Shown: positions 42,666-54,001 of the stretch, in pieces
Layout: each line of letters opens with the position of its first letter
Numbering within the stretch: position 1 is the first letter of the stretch
Assembly (NCBI GenBank): GCA_033032865.1
Contig: JAWHQI010000202.1
Span: 3,906,001-3,970,000, forward strand
From: Dactylorhiza incarnata
Lineage: Eukaryota; Streptophyta; Magnoliopsida; Asparagales; Orchidaceae
Length of the DNA stretch: 64,000 nt
Direction of reading: 5' to 3'
The notes under the pieces: generated by a model
Seen by the model: the letters and a program-made list of their open reading frames with translations, nothing else
Database searches by the model: none
Told to the model about the DNA's origin: nothing
Program-made: the position numbers and the translations under genes

Positions 42666-44604
42666 AAACACATTACCATACAATCATCCAGCACTATACC
42701 ATCAATGGTGCCTTATTCGAAATTGGGAGCAAAAATGGATAGTTCCACTCCTGAAGTCAAATGTATTTCAGTCCCAGCAAAGCCCCAATAGCGTTAAAAT
42801 TGACATAAGAAATCTATTTCAGTCCTAGCTAAGTCCTGGTAGCACTTTATATCCAAGTATAGCAGAATATTCCAAGTGCATGTACGTACATATTCAAACC
42901 CAATCAATAACATTTATTCATTATTATGAAGAAGAAATTGTTTTTCTATCATCTCTCTCAAATTGAATGGCCATCAAGCATGTTTTGAGGGAGTTTTAGG
43001 AACATGGCTTCTTCGCCTCCATGCTTTTTAGACACTGAGCCCATTAGATTCTGCATCTCTAATGTCAAATTCTTCACCTCCTGAGGACAATTATGTTAAC
43101 CTGAACATCGGAAAATATGAGAGATCGTCATCTATTGTCGTGTAAGAGTAGACAGAAATGTTATTTTCGTTTGTATTCTTGCAGAAAGAATGGGAAGAGG
43201 ATGAATAACATCAAACATAGTAATCCGGGTACAGCAGGATGCAGAAAAACTCACCAGACGGGAAGGAACAAACGGCGATTTCAGCATCGTCTAGTCAAAA
43301 TGGCTTTAATATCCTCGAAGATTTCTCACATAAAACATAACTTCCCTAGTCAAAATGGCTCTAGTACCAAAGGTTTGATATCAGGAAGTCGGCATCTAAG
43401 CGGGCTTCGCCAGCATGCCAATTGGTTGCGCCCACAGGCATATTCGGCGCGTGGTGACATTAAGCACGACGACAACATATGGCGGGGCGGCGACAATCAG
43501 TAAAAATTTTATGACTATGAGCTGAAGTATAGTGTTATGAAATTCATAATAACATAACTGACCCACCCATAAACTTGAAGTCTAGAATATCAGATAGAAA
43601 TAAAAAACATTGAAGAATTTAGTGTTACATTTTATAAAACCTCAAAATCAAAAGTAAACATAAAATAGTAAGGATAGCTATTGGACATGTTAATTAGAAC
43701 AAACATATATTAAGCTATTGGACGGCATTAATCATTTATTTGAAGCAAAGCTTAGATGAATGAATGGACATCATGACGACACAAATTAAAAGTGTGGTGA
43801 AGACATTACCTAATGATGCCGAGTCAGATGATGAGAAGTGTAAAGGACTTTCCCTAAACCTGAAACTTTTTCAACGACATGGTGGATTGCATACCAGCGG
43901 AGGTGCAGAGTCCGTCGCTCGGAAATCTCGAAGACAAATGGCCGCCGCTCATCAAGTCATCTTCTCGTTGCGTCCCGAGAATACTAGGGTAGCTCGCGGC
44001 GCTCGCTGGTTATACGCGAGGAATGCCAAAGGAAGGAGGAAACCCTAGATCTCGCCGGAGGAACGCCAAAGGAATGGAGGAGGAAACTTGGATCTCGCCG
44101 GAGAGGAACGATGGAGGAACGATGGGGAAACCCTGGATTTGGCGCAGCAACCCGTAACCCGTCGAGCGATTAAAGGAAAAGAAACTTCGGGAGCGATAAA
44201 AAAATGAGAGGGAATCGAAAATTAGCCCGCCATATTTACATTTTCTGTGACGAATCCGATATTCGTCACTGAATAGTTATCAAAAGATTTTTTTCGCATG
44301 GCAAATATATGTTAATGTGAACATAAACAACTTCTAATGGCACGAAAGAAATTTCGTTCTTATCATGTATAACTTTTAATTTTATCGTCGAATCGGTAAC
44401 CTCATAATTAAATAAATAATATTAATTAATCGTCTCAACGATTGAGTTCAATCCAATATGACACAACATTGATCTCGGAGCATAAATACCTATGCATCGG
44501 GGCACCGCCGTCTCGTTTGGACATCGTCGTGGCCATGATATGACAAAAATTTAATTTTTTGATAATGAGCTAGCTAGGGTGGCTTGTCTTGGTGGATCAT
44601 TATA
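42666..44604. other. CACTA interior without a recognised gene
   Basis: AT-rich sequence with a GC-rich part at 43890-44180 containing repeats of TCTCGCCGGAGGAACG and GAACGATGG, which look like the 5' part of a captured plant gene. Open frames at 43117-43503 and 43764-44048 have no recognised domains, so I make no protein call. Confidence 0.45.
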
Positions 44605-44863
44605 TAAATAAAGTAGTGACCAAATTATATTTGGTCACTAATAAATAGTGACAAAATAAAGTTTCATCACAAAGAACTTGTTTTTAGTGACCGGATTTAT
44701 AGTTCGTCACTAAAGATGTGTCTTTAGTGACCAAACATAAACTTTGTCACTAAAGACTTATCTTTAGTGACGAAATATATTTCGTCACTAAAAACATGCT
44801 TTTAGTGACGAAATATAATTTGTCACTATTTTTTCGTCACTAAAAGCCAATTTTCTTGTAGTG
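44605..44863. repeat. Right subterminal TAGTGAC repeat array
   Basis: About fifteen TAGTGAC/GTCACTA copies, followed by the terminal inverted repeat. Confidence 0.9.
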
Positions 44864-45918
44864 ATGGCGAGACATGATTTCGCCAGTACACAAAACCAAA
44901 AGGAAAAATATAATGCTGAAGAAAGATAACTAGCGGTCTGAACACAGGAGCCGCCTAACCGCGCGGCCTGGATGTTCACGCGACTAGAAAAGGAGACCAC
45001 GCAAACAGCCTACCGGCTACTTGAACAACACCACTCCAACAACCCACATTGCAAGCCGCAAGACCGCCCAGACACTTTAGAAGAAGAGGTGGTCGCTGCT
45101 GTCCGCACAATCCGCAGAAGCTGCACAAGGGAAATTCAATCTGCAAACCGGGCGGTCACTAAAAGAGACCGCAAGTTCTAGGCACGAGTTCAGCTTACAC
45201 ATGGTGCGATAATATTGCTGCCACAGTGATACCTATTTATAGGCTTGGGACCAGATCCAGTCACCACCCTATGAGATAGAGTCACCTCCCTGATCGCACG
45301 ACCAAGATTGGTCTACCCACACGGTCAGCAGAAGATTTCTCTGCTCTTAGTGAGCTCGCCAACTTCAATCCTAACCAGGAGATCGCCACTCCTCCAAGAA
45401 GCCGCGCAATCATGACATCCCGCATGGTCATGACACCCACCACCAGTATTCGCATATACGAGACCTCCTTCTGATACCATGAACACAACCAAGTCGACTA
45501 AGGCAACAACCCACCAAGTCAACCAACACCAGTGTCTGCATACATCAGCAGATCGCCAAGGGACCAGCTTATGCGAACACAAAGGGGAGACCGTGCGACT
45601 AAGAGAACCTTAGTCGGCACGCACCATCAAGAACCCGGACAGTCACCAGTCCGGACTGCCGGATACCAGAACAACAACCCTGTGCGGTTAACAACTTAAC
45701 CTGCACAGTACCAAAAATAGCTCGCCACGCGGTCATATGAACCAGACCGCGCGGCCTCACCTCGGCAGCCTTGGACAGAGAGAACGGCGGTCAGGCCGAA
45801 TAAACTGCGGCTAGACCGAATAGGTCAGACCGCAGAGGAGACCGCAAGATCATGCGGTTAGACCAGACCGCGCGATCACCTCCCAAACCGCCAACTTCAC
45901 ACATCAACATTTTCAACA

Positions 45919-48248
45919 TGTATTCTACTGGAAATGTCTACCACTACGCAATATATATCATAACTGAAGCAGTAAGTAAAGTAGAGTAAGAACAAGTAAA
46001 GTAAACAAGTAGAGCAAATATATAAAGGTAAATAAAGAAAAGTAACCGTTGATTTATAGGAATGAGCACACAAACCTATAGACCAAGGGGTCATTTAGCA
46101 AGGCCTATCGTATAAGGAGTCCCATAACCAACTTATACGATAGGGGTAGGGGTTGAAATGCAATGTTTATGCTATATCATGCAATGTATGCAGTTTAATG
46201 TTATGTTCACACAAGTGCAACTCACACACTATGACTCAATGCGCACAGACCTTTAGTTCCCCCTTTTTGGAGCTAACAGGACTCCCAGGATACTCCCGTA
46301 TTGGCAAACGGAAGCGGTGGGTTGGGCCTCGCCCACCTCTAGGTTGGTAATTGCATTACCTAACCTAGATCTAACGTACGCCTCAACGCTAAGAATACAA
46401 CAGCGGAGCTACTGCGTACTCTTGCTGGTTAGACCACCAGACTTATTTTGGTAAAGGGTTGTCCACACTTACCGAGCCCAAGTATTAATGTCGGTGCAAT
46501 GACCATCAACACTAAGGACCCACCACGTTATGCATATGCAAACATGTTTATCATCTATCTCCGAGCCATAAGCTCCCTGGGCTAACCCGTCCGTCATAAT
46601 AAACATTGTTGAGTCACAAACCCACCACTAAATTAGTCTACTGCTACAACCACCGATCCTACCGCTCGTAAGACCAAACCGACAAACATACCCGTGACAA
46701 CGGGGTGTGAGTGTGTGTATTACTATGTTAATATTGTATAATAACTTAGCCCTACAATTTATTATTAACCTTGGACTTCCCGAGGATTACCCTATAAGGG
46801 GATCGCTATAGTACTAAGAACTATAATGGGATGACACCCCAAGACTCCCTTTCTCAAGGAATTTAATGTTATTGGTATCTACCCATATGCATAACCCTCT
46901 TACCATTTCACTTGTATTAACCCTAGGTGGTTTATGGCACTTTCAGGGGAAAGACTATTTTTCGTCAATCTCGAGTACAACCTCACCCTAGACGAACTAA
47001 GCACACTTACCACATGACCTCCTTTTTGGTGACCTCAACCTCTTCAACCTGACCATGTACTCCAGTTAAACCCCATTTCCTCTTAGTAGACCACTAGTTA
47101 CCCAAAGTTTTACCATTTCACTATACGCAGACCAAACAAACTATATGAACCACATAAGTAGAAGTACTTCAAATACTCATCCTCATGACACAAGATTATT
47201 ACTGGGGGACTATTATGGCATTAACAGACTAAATACAGATATTCATATTTTTCTTTAACATTTTAGCATTTATTTTAATTTCTCCAATATTTGTCAAGTA
47301 GGAATATGAACATGAAGTGTAAGGTATCCTTATGATATGGCTCCCATAAAATTAAGATAAATCTATCATGCAAAAATAACAGTAAGTACAGAATGTCACA
47401 ATTTTACAATCAGGAATTGTCCTCTAATTATAATATTTAACATTTATCCAAAGTTAGAGGTTAATGAAGGAACCATCAAGAATACTTATCCAAAAATTAT
47501 GAAAAAATTACTAGACCTTCATATTAGTCAGAAAAGCATACTGGAAAAATTTCAGAATTTATAAAGGTAATTTAATCACATAAATGAATATTCCAAAGAA
47601 ACCCTTTCTTGGGAAAATTGTGAAGGAACCTACTGTTATGTAATTCCAAAAATTATGAAAGAAATACCAGATCTCTAAGATAATCACAAAGGCTTACTGA
47701 CTGAGTTTCACAATTTATGGAAATCATTTTCTCACCTAAATAAATATTCCAAATTAATCCTAATATGAACATGCTGTGAAGTAGCCTACTAATAACAATC
47801 TCCAAAAATTATATAAAAATTTACGGAGCTTCCTAGTGCCCTGAAATGTCCTAACACCAAGTTGCAAATATTTCCAGAGGGTATTGGACCCTCAATTATT
47901 TTTCCTAAGACTAAGACAAAATAAGTGCCTTGTGAATGAAGTACTGGTTAAATCATTTAATTAATTACACAAAAATTACCAGAGGTCCATCATATGATTA
48001 TAAAGGCACTACCAAGATTTCATCACCATCCAAGACCATTTGATTATGAAAATCTCTTTAATAATGAAAAGCCCTAAATGGGTCATAACCTAATTTAGGG
48101 GGAAAAGTGTTCTTAAAATCCTTCTAAAATTTCCTAGTGTATTATTACACCCTTTGAACTTGTACGCCAAATTCCATGGCCATTAAATAATATTTGACCC
48201 CATGTCCTTCACAAAACTCAAAGTGCAACCCTAAGGGCAAAGCTAAGG
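45919..48248 (-). repeat. 5' LTR of the Tekay-like element, distal part
   Basis: Continues from 36018. It carries module copy F (46769-46865), a fragment homologous to the 44-bp repeat region of the LTR at 19451, and several degenerate AT-rich units (CCAAAAATTATGAAA type at 47490-47830). No coding sequence. The start of U3 is not certain; after the next insertion a candidate end ..GGGGTTACA lies at 58071. Confidence 0.65.
46769..46865 (-). repeat. Copy F of the dispersed ~90-bp module (within the LTR)
   Basis: CCTTGGACTTCCCGAGGATTA, then CTATAAGGGGATCGC, AGTACTAAGAACTATAATGGG. The most diverged copy; position matches that of copy E in the related LTR. Confidence 0.75.
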
Positions 48249-49804
48249 TGTAACACCCTCCCTGTTACATAGCATATAGCAGTAGGTCCGGCCAGGACCC
48301 CACGCTATATGAAACGAACAGAAGAGCGCGTTACTTAATTAGCATTAAACAGTTAATAACATAACCATCTCAGCACACAGAGTCACACAACGGAAGCATT
48401 TAATTTCAAACGAAACCAGTTTATACATTATCCACATTGGTAACTAGGAATGAAATACATTACAAGTTCTTTACAAGGTTTGTTTACATAATAAAGGTAG
48501 CTTCCATACATCGGTGCGCAGGCTGACCACACTTGAAAACAGTAAACAAAAGCTTTGGCCTTCGATAGCCAGTACAGCACAGTAGTAGGGGATTCAGCCC
48601 GCTATTTCCCACTAGCCTCGCCAGGACCTGTACAAACAAATCCACCAAGCGGTGGGAAAATAAGTAACCGGTCATCTTTAGCTGACCCAAATTTATAACG
48701 ACCCCACCACATGCTCGGGGCGGCGGTGCTCCTTCCCTGCAAGCAAGAGTCAGCAGTATATAAACATATATATCTGCAAACAACACCAACGGAGGCATCC
48801 AGAGCCATCTGCTTCATGCTCTCAAGGCACACTTTGGCATACTCCGCGAGTTACGCCTCCATGCTAAGTCTTATTTCAACTTAGACAACCAATTTGCGCT
48901 AGGCCGTACACACGAAGTTCCGGCACACCATCCACAAGTCATTTTTCAACTTGGATCATACTATGAGCTGCGACCGTCAAGGCTAGCACTACCTTACAGT
49001 TTCTAATTCAAAATTCCATCAGTGAACCCGGAGGAGCGACCTCATCTCTGACTGGCTATGGAACAGGTTCGGTTCAGCTTATGCCCGCGCTCAAAAATGT
49101 CAGTATTCAACTATGCCTGACACGGGTTTGGCTTCCCCTTGTGCCCGTCTAACTGTAACCACACGGGGTCATACAATCTGCTCACCTGGAGCTACCGCCG
49201 GCGTTAACTCTAACACGCGGCATTAGTAACAAAACCCAGTTCTGCTCACTTTTCTTGGGTTGTTTTGGGAAACACCTCCAGATCAATTTGCTGTACAACA
49301 CAGTACAAGAACCCTAAACACAACATATAGGTAGAGTCTTCTCCGGCACGCTACAAGCAATAAACATCACCAATCTGGACCAACCTGTCCAGATGGCTTC
49401 ACACAACATGCCTATGTCCGTACTACCATTCCAGACTCTATATGAAAATTTTTGTGGGGATGACATCAACCAATCGGAAGATCCGATCTACTAATTAGTA
49501 GAAGTCTTCCAAAATCATGCAAATCAAAGGACGTACATGTCCAATGATTAGGGAGGAGAATCGTTACCCTCGGCGCTCGTTTCGGTGCCATAGAACTGAG
49601 AGGAACTCGGCTGGACACTTTTGAAATAGCTTCCTCTCCACTAGATCGACGATGGCAAACATGCAAGCAAACTCCTCCACGGATTTTCCCTCAACACAAA
49701 AAAAGGCTAGCCCAAAAAGACCTCCTTCCTTCAGAAATCACAAGTTCTCTGCCTTTGGAATGAGCTTGGAATCAGAAAGTAGAAGGGAAACTGGATTTGG
49801 TTGC

Positions 49805-49812
49805 CTTTTATA
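49805..49812 (-). promoter_or_regulatory. TATA box of the chromovirus LTR
   Basis: TATAAAAG on the minus strand, conserved in the other LTR at 56886-56893. The motif array ends about 95 bp upstream. Confidence 0.6.
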
Positions 49813-49899
49813 ATTTCTTAGCTAACGCCGACATTAGCACCTAACGCCGGGCGTTAGCCCTTATATCGGTGGCTGAGTTTATCCACAGCCGCTTAAGAA

Positions 49900-50310
49900 C
49901 TATTCGACTGCGTTCGACGAACGACGAACTCTTTGAACCTGCGTTCGATGAACTGCCTAAAGCTTGCGTTCGACGAACGGCTAGCTGCGTTCGACGAACG
50001 GCTAGAAAGCTGCATTCGACAAATGGCTGGCTGCGTTCGGAGAACAGCTAGAAAGCTGCATTTGACGATCTCGTCGAAGCTGCGTTCGACGAACAGCGAG
50101 ACAGCTGCGTTCGACGAACTGCCTGGCATTCGACGAACAACCTGGCATTCGTCGATCGGCGTTCTTATCTCGATTCATCACACAGCATTCTTATCTCGAC
50201 GTCTCAACGACACGTTCATCGCACGACGTTCGATGAATGGCCTGACATTCGTTGAACGGACTTGCGTTCGACGAATGGCCTTGAGTTCGTCGAACGGGCG
50301 TTCGACGAAC
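49900..50310. repeat. GTTCGACGAAC palindrome array in chromovirus U3
   Basis: About sixteen copies of CTGCGTTCGACGAACGGC or variants in 410 bp, centred on the 11-base palindrome GTTCGACGAAC and spaced 20-35 bp. On the element's own sense strand each reads GTTCGTCGAACGCAG. Confidence 0.92.
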
Positions 50311-50314
50311 AGCC

Positions 50315-50470
50315 GAGAAATGGCATTTCTTCTTCCCGAGAAATGGCATTTCATGACCTTTCTTTTTCTCGAGAAATGGCATTTCCTGCCCTTTTGATTT
50401 CTCAAGAAATGTAATTTCTGCCTTTTGATTTCTCGAGAAATGTAATTTCTGCCTTTTGATTTCTCGAGAA
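50315..50470. repeat. GATTTCTCGAGAAATG tandem repeats
   Basis: Five units of 30-40 bp with a TTTCTCGAGAAA palindrome and ATGGCATTTC or TGTAATTTC; repeated in the other LTR at 57385-57541. Confidence 0.9.
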
Positions 50471-50496
50471 CTTGCACTGGAAATTGAGGTGTTACA

Positions 50497-50514
50497 AATC
50501 TCCCCTACTTTAAG
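50497..50514 (-). other. Polypurine tract of the chromovirus
   Basis: AAAGTAGGGGAGATT on the minus strand, adjacent to the 3' LTR. Confidence 0.8.
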
Positions 50515-50577
50515 AAATTTTGTCCCGAAATTTTAACAGTGCAAAGAAACAAAAAGATACAAAACATAACTTGTACC

Positions 50578-50985
50578 TCAACGGAACAATTCGGGGAACT
50601 CATCTCGCATAGTTTGCTCATGTTCCCATGAAAGCTCCTCACGACCGCAATTGTTCCAGCGGACTTTGACCATTCAGATCATTTTATTCTGCAATTGCCT
50701 GACATCAGTGTCTTCGATGCAAATAGGCGAGACCAACGTCTTCAGCTCATCATCGACCGACACCTGATTCTTTACCAGGAGCTGGCTAGGCTCTGGCACA
50801 GCTTTTCGCAGCACAGATATGTGAAACACATCATGCAGTCCGCTCAACTCTGTCAAAAGAGCAAGCCGATAGGCAGCTTTGCCAACATGCTCCAATATCT
50901 CAAACGGTCCAAGGTACCCCGGACTCAGCTTTTTCAAGCGCCGAATCCGGGACACACCCTTGTAAGGTTTGATCTTTAGGTAATC
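50578..50985 (-). pseudogene. Integrase C-terminus and chromodomain
   Basis: The frame from 50955 has KLSPGYLGPFEILEHVGKAAYRLAL, in pieces, LHDVFHISVLRKAVPEPS, the usual chromovirus integrase GPY/F region. After it comes the chromodomain: ICIEDTDVRQLQNKM, a stop codon, then VKVRWNNCGREELSWEHEQTM and EFPELF. The aromatic-cage residues usual in plant chromoviruses are not fully kept. Chromodomains target integration to particular chromatin. The stop at about 50670 would remove the last third. Confidence 0.85.
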
Positions 50986-51722
50986 CTAGTCGCCCACGGT
51001 GAACTCAACATTTCTGTGCTTGGCGTTGTAGTATTTTGCCTGCCTATCTTGAGCAATCAACAATCTCTCCCGGATTGTTTGAATATCCGATTTTGCATCT
51101 TCGACTTCCTTCCGCTTAAACAGCTTCGTCTCACCTGTCTCCTCCCAAGCTAAGGGAGTGTGGCAAGCTCCACCATAGAGGGCCTCGAAGGGCGCCATCT
51201 TTATACTTGCCTGATAGCTGTTATTATAAGCAAACTCGATCATAAAAAGATGATCTTCCCACTTCTTACCGAAATCCAGGACGCACATATAGAGCATGTC
51301 CTCCAGAGTTCTGTTCGTACGTTCAGTCTGTCCATCCGTTTAGGGTGGAAGGCAGTACTAAACTTCAACTTTGTACCCAACAACTGGTGGATTAGCCTCC
51401 AATCTTTCAAAGTAAAGCGCCCATCTCGGTCACTGACGATGCTACGGGGAACACCGTGCAATCGTACAATGCTATCAACATAAATCTTTGCTAACTTTTC
51501 TACTGAATCGTCCCGCCGGTTCGGAATAAAGTTGGCTACTTTCGTCAAGCGATCCACGATCACCCAAATAACATCATTTCCACTCTGCGATCTCGGCAAA
51601 CCGTGCATGAAATCCATAGAAATATCGTCAAATTTCCATTTCGTTCCTGGCAACGACTTCAGGAACCCACCAGGTTTCTGACATTCCGCCTTCACAAGTG
51701 CGCAAGTTTTGCATTTTGCCAC
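50986..51722 (-). pseudogene. Chromovirus integrase core
   Basis: Contains the zinc-finger cysteines (CKTCALVKAECQKP), first catalytic aspartate in ISMDFMHGLPRS, second in IVSDRDGRFT, and the end of the core in the frame 50986-51297 ([26 protein letters not shown]). The catalytic-glutamate region is frameshifted near 51330 (FHPKRMDRL where relatives have FHPQTDGQTER), so the glutamate is not in frame. Confidence 0.9.
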
Positions 51723-52664
51723 CTACAAGGCGATGTCTTTCTTCAGACCTAGCCACCAAAATAGCTTTTTCATGTCTTGGTACATCTTTGTGCTCCCTGG
51801 GTGAATTGAGTACTTTGTAAAGTGCGCTTCGTACATCAATTCTTCCCACAACTTACCCACATTTGGGACGCATAACCGACCATCTTTCCACATCAGACCG
51901 TCATCTAACACAAACTCTACAGCAGTCCCAACTTCAGACTCCGCCAAAAAGCGATGCATGCTCGAATCAAGCTCCAGGGCCTGTCGTATTCTGTCCGCGA
52001 GGTCGTAATGCACCTCCGTCCAGTTTAAGCACGCACTTGCACTAGAACTCTTCTCCACACAGGATATCTCCAAGGCTTCCAAGTCACTGATCAGACGTGG
52101 ATCATACATCTGAATCCAGTTGGCCTGCGCAGAATCCCTTCGGCTCAAAGCATCTGCGACGACATTTCCCTTCCCGGGAGTATAGTGTATCTCGAAAGTG
52201 TAGTCCCCCAGGAACTCCATCCACCTTCGCTGTCGCATATTGAGCTCTTTCTGATTTAGCAGATATTTTAGGCTCTTATGGTTCGTAAAGATATCAACCT
52301 TCAAGCCATACAAGTAGTGTCACCACAATTTCAGAGCGAAGATTACGGCTGCCAACTCCAAGTCGTGGACCAGGTAATTCCGCTCATGCACTTTTAACTG
52401 GGGAGAGCCATAAGCTATCACTTGACCATGCTGAAGAAGTACGTAGCCTAAGCCGCTCCTTGACGCATCACTGTAAATATCATAGCCTTCTGCACCACAT
52501 GGCAAACACAAGATCGGTGTCGTGGTCAGATGACTCTTTAATTCTTCAAAAGCTCGTGCACACGCTGGTGACCAAACAAACTTTTGATACTTCCTTGTCA
52601 AGGTTGTGAGAGGAAGAGCAATCCGCGAAAAAATTTTCCACGAAGCGCCGATAGTAGCCGACAA
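51723..52664 (-). pseudogene. Chromovirus RNase H and integrase zinc finger
   Basis: The frame 52320-52664 has reverse transcriptase thumb and RNase H start ([34 protein letters not shown]). A stop at 52318 separates it from 51723-52313, with [22 protein letters not shown] and the HH half of the integrase zinc finger (HFTKYSIHPGSTKMYQDMK). Confidence 0.88.
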
Positions 52665-53334
52665 GTCCTAGGAAACTCCTGACTTCCGCTACTGTCGTCA
52701 AAACAGGCCACTCCTGGATAGCAACTATCTTTGTTGGATCTACTGCGATACCCTCACCACTAACCATATGACCAAGGAACGCTACTGAAGCTAGCCAGAA
52801 CTCGCACTTGGAGAACTTGGCATACAGCTGACTCCGTCGCAGGGTCTCCAGAACTACGCGTAAATGAATCGCGTGTTCTTCTTCAGATTGAGAGTATACC
52901 AGAATATCATCAATAAAGACGATCACAAACCAGTCAAGGCACTCTTTAAAGGTCCTATTCATCAGATCCATGAACACTGACGGTGCATTAATCAGTCCAA
53001 ATGGCATAACAGTAAACTCATAGTGCATGTAGCGGGTACTAAATGTCGTCTTGGGAATATCGCATTCCCGAATCTGCAACTGATAGTAGCCAGACTTAAG
53101 GTCCAGCTTTGAATACACCGATGAACCCTCTAGCTGATCAAATAAGTCATCGATTCGAGGAATCAGATACTTGTTCTTCTCGGTCAGCTTGTTCAATTCA
53201 CGGTAGTCGATACAGAGACGTAGGCTTTCGTTCTTCTTCTTCACAAAGAGGACCGGAGCACCCCAAGGTGATGTACTTGGGCGTATATAGCCTTGCTCTA
53301 GTAACTCCTGTAATTGAACCTTTAATTCTGCCAT
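52546..53334 (-). pseudogene. Chromovirus reverse transcriptase
   Basis: Frame of 262 codons with [74 protein letters not shown] and [12 protein letters not shown]. The catalytic FIDD is intact. It frameshifts at about 52620 into the RNase H frame. The N-terminal part upstream (53335-53480) has stops. Confidence 0.92.
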
Positions 53335-53479
53335 ATCCTTTGGTGCAATAAGCTACGGAGAGCGTGACACAGGCCTGGCACCTGGAACCAGCTCTATAGT
53401 GAAGTCTATCTCTCACTGAGGTGGCGCCCCAGGAAGATCTTTCAGAAACACATCAAGATACTCTGAAATAACTGGAACA

Positions 53480-53960
53480 TCACTCAGACTGGGTTGAGGC
53501 TTTGCAGCCCCCACTAGTACAAGACACAATTCTGCGCCTTGCCGAACTGCCTTGACTACTTGGACAGCAGACATCCACGCAAACCAACAAACGTAGTCGC
53601 ACGTTCAGTATTCCTCCCCAGTGTGACCTCCTTAGAAGTGCAATCAATGTAGGCCTGCTGCGCCGACAGCCATTCCATACCAAAGATCATATCGAACTCC
53701 GAAAGTGGCAGTACCAGTGCTTCCAAATCGAAATCTTGACTTCCTATTTGTACCTTTACAACACAACCTCGATCCGCATGCATCGAGCAGCCATTGGGCA
53801 GCATCACATCTAATCGCTCCTTTCTAAATGACGAAGGCACCCCAAGCTGTCGCATGAAGGCCTCTGATAGAAAAGAATGCGAAGCTCCCATATCAAACAA
53901 AGCTCTCGTAGGAGAGTTAAATATTATGACAAAGCCTAATACACACAAGGTTACAAGCAA
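53480..53960 (-). pseudogene. Chromovirus aspartic protease
   Basis: ALFDMGASHSFLSEAFMRQL at about 53880-53940 has the active-site aspartate but DMG in place of DTG or DSG. It continues with EFDMIFGMEWLSAQQAYIDC. Ends in a frameshift before reverse transcriptase. The DMG change is shared with the protease at 32805-32860; ATG would arise from ACG (Thr) by one C-to-T change. Confidence 0.85.
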
Positions 53961-54001
53961 TGCACAAGGTATGAAGTATAAATTGCAACAAAAGTTGTAT
54001 A

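Larger units (their letters stand above)
41552..44863. mobile_element. Non-autonomous CACTA DNA transposon
   Basis: 3312 bp. Ends are CACTACAAGAAAACTGG and its near-complement CCAATTTTCTTGTAGTG; flanks ATG (41549-41551 and 44864-44866) are the usual 3-bp target duplication. Subterminal arrays of TTTAGTGAC/GTCACTAAA lie at both ends (about 41570-41935 and 44605-44845). No transposase (no En/Spm-type coding) is visible. The inside carries a kinesin gene fragment, a GC-rich hairpin cluster and unrelated sequence, so it is a gene-fragment-carrying (Pack-type) CACTA element. The empty site is preserved in the partner LTR near 36150. Confidence 0.95.
36019..45918 (-). mobile_element. Ty1/copia element inserted in the Ty3 LTR, itself carrying a CACTA insertion
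   Basis: LTRs are 36019-37208 (3') and 41415-45918 (5', split by a CACTA element at 41552-44863). Order on the minus strand is gag, protease, integrase, reverse transcriptase, RNase H. Flanks are TGTTT (36014-36018) and TGTAT (45919-45923), a target duplication with one mismatch. The LTRs differ by roughly 5-7% in the parts I compared, so it is older than the Sirevirus. The tag GTTGAAAATG and a purine tract border the 3' LTR. Confidence 0.92.
41415..45918 (-). repeat. 5' LTR of the copia element, split by CACTA
   Basis: 41415-41551 and 44864-45918 together make about 1190 bp, matching 36019-37208. TATA box on the minus strand is at 45232-45241. The text GTATACATG-GCGAGACATG is continuous in the other LTR at 36150. 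Confidence 0.9.
48249..50496 (-). repeat. 3' LTR of the chromovirus
   Basis: 2248 bp, TGTAACACCCTCCC to GAGGTGTTACA on the plus strand. On the minus strand U3 begins at 50496 with TTTCTCGAGAAA repeats (50315-50470), then the GTTCGTCGAAC array, TAACGCC..GCGTTA palindrome near 49840 and TATAAAAG (49805-49812). Confidence 0.92.

Noticed and set aside
43764..44048. Host gene in the CACTA interior
   Set aside because: No recognised domain; the open frame may be a captured 5' part of a gene, but nothing supports a protein call.
49900..50310. CRISPR-like array of palindromic repeats
   Set aside because: Spacing is irregular, repeats vary, there are no unique spacers of constant length or cas genes, and the DNA is plant retrotransposon LTR.
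50315..50470. Heat-shock elements in the chromovirus LTR
   Set aside because: Heat-shock sites need TTC and GAA spaced by two bases; TTCTCGAGAA and TTCGACGAA have spacings of four and three.
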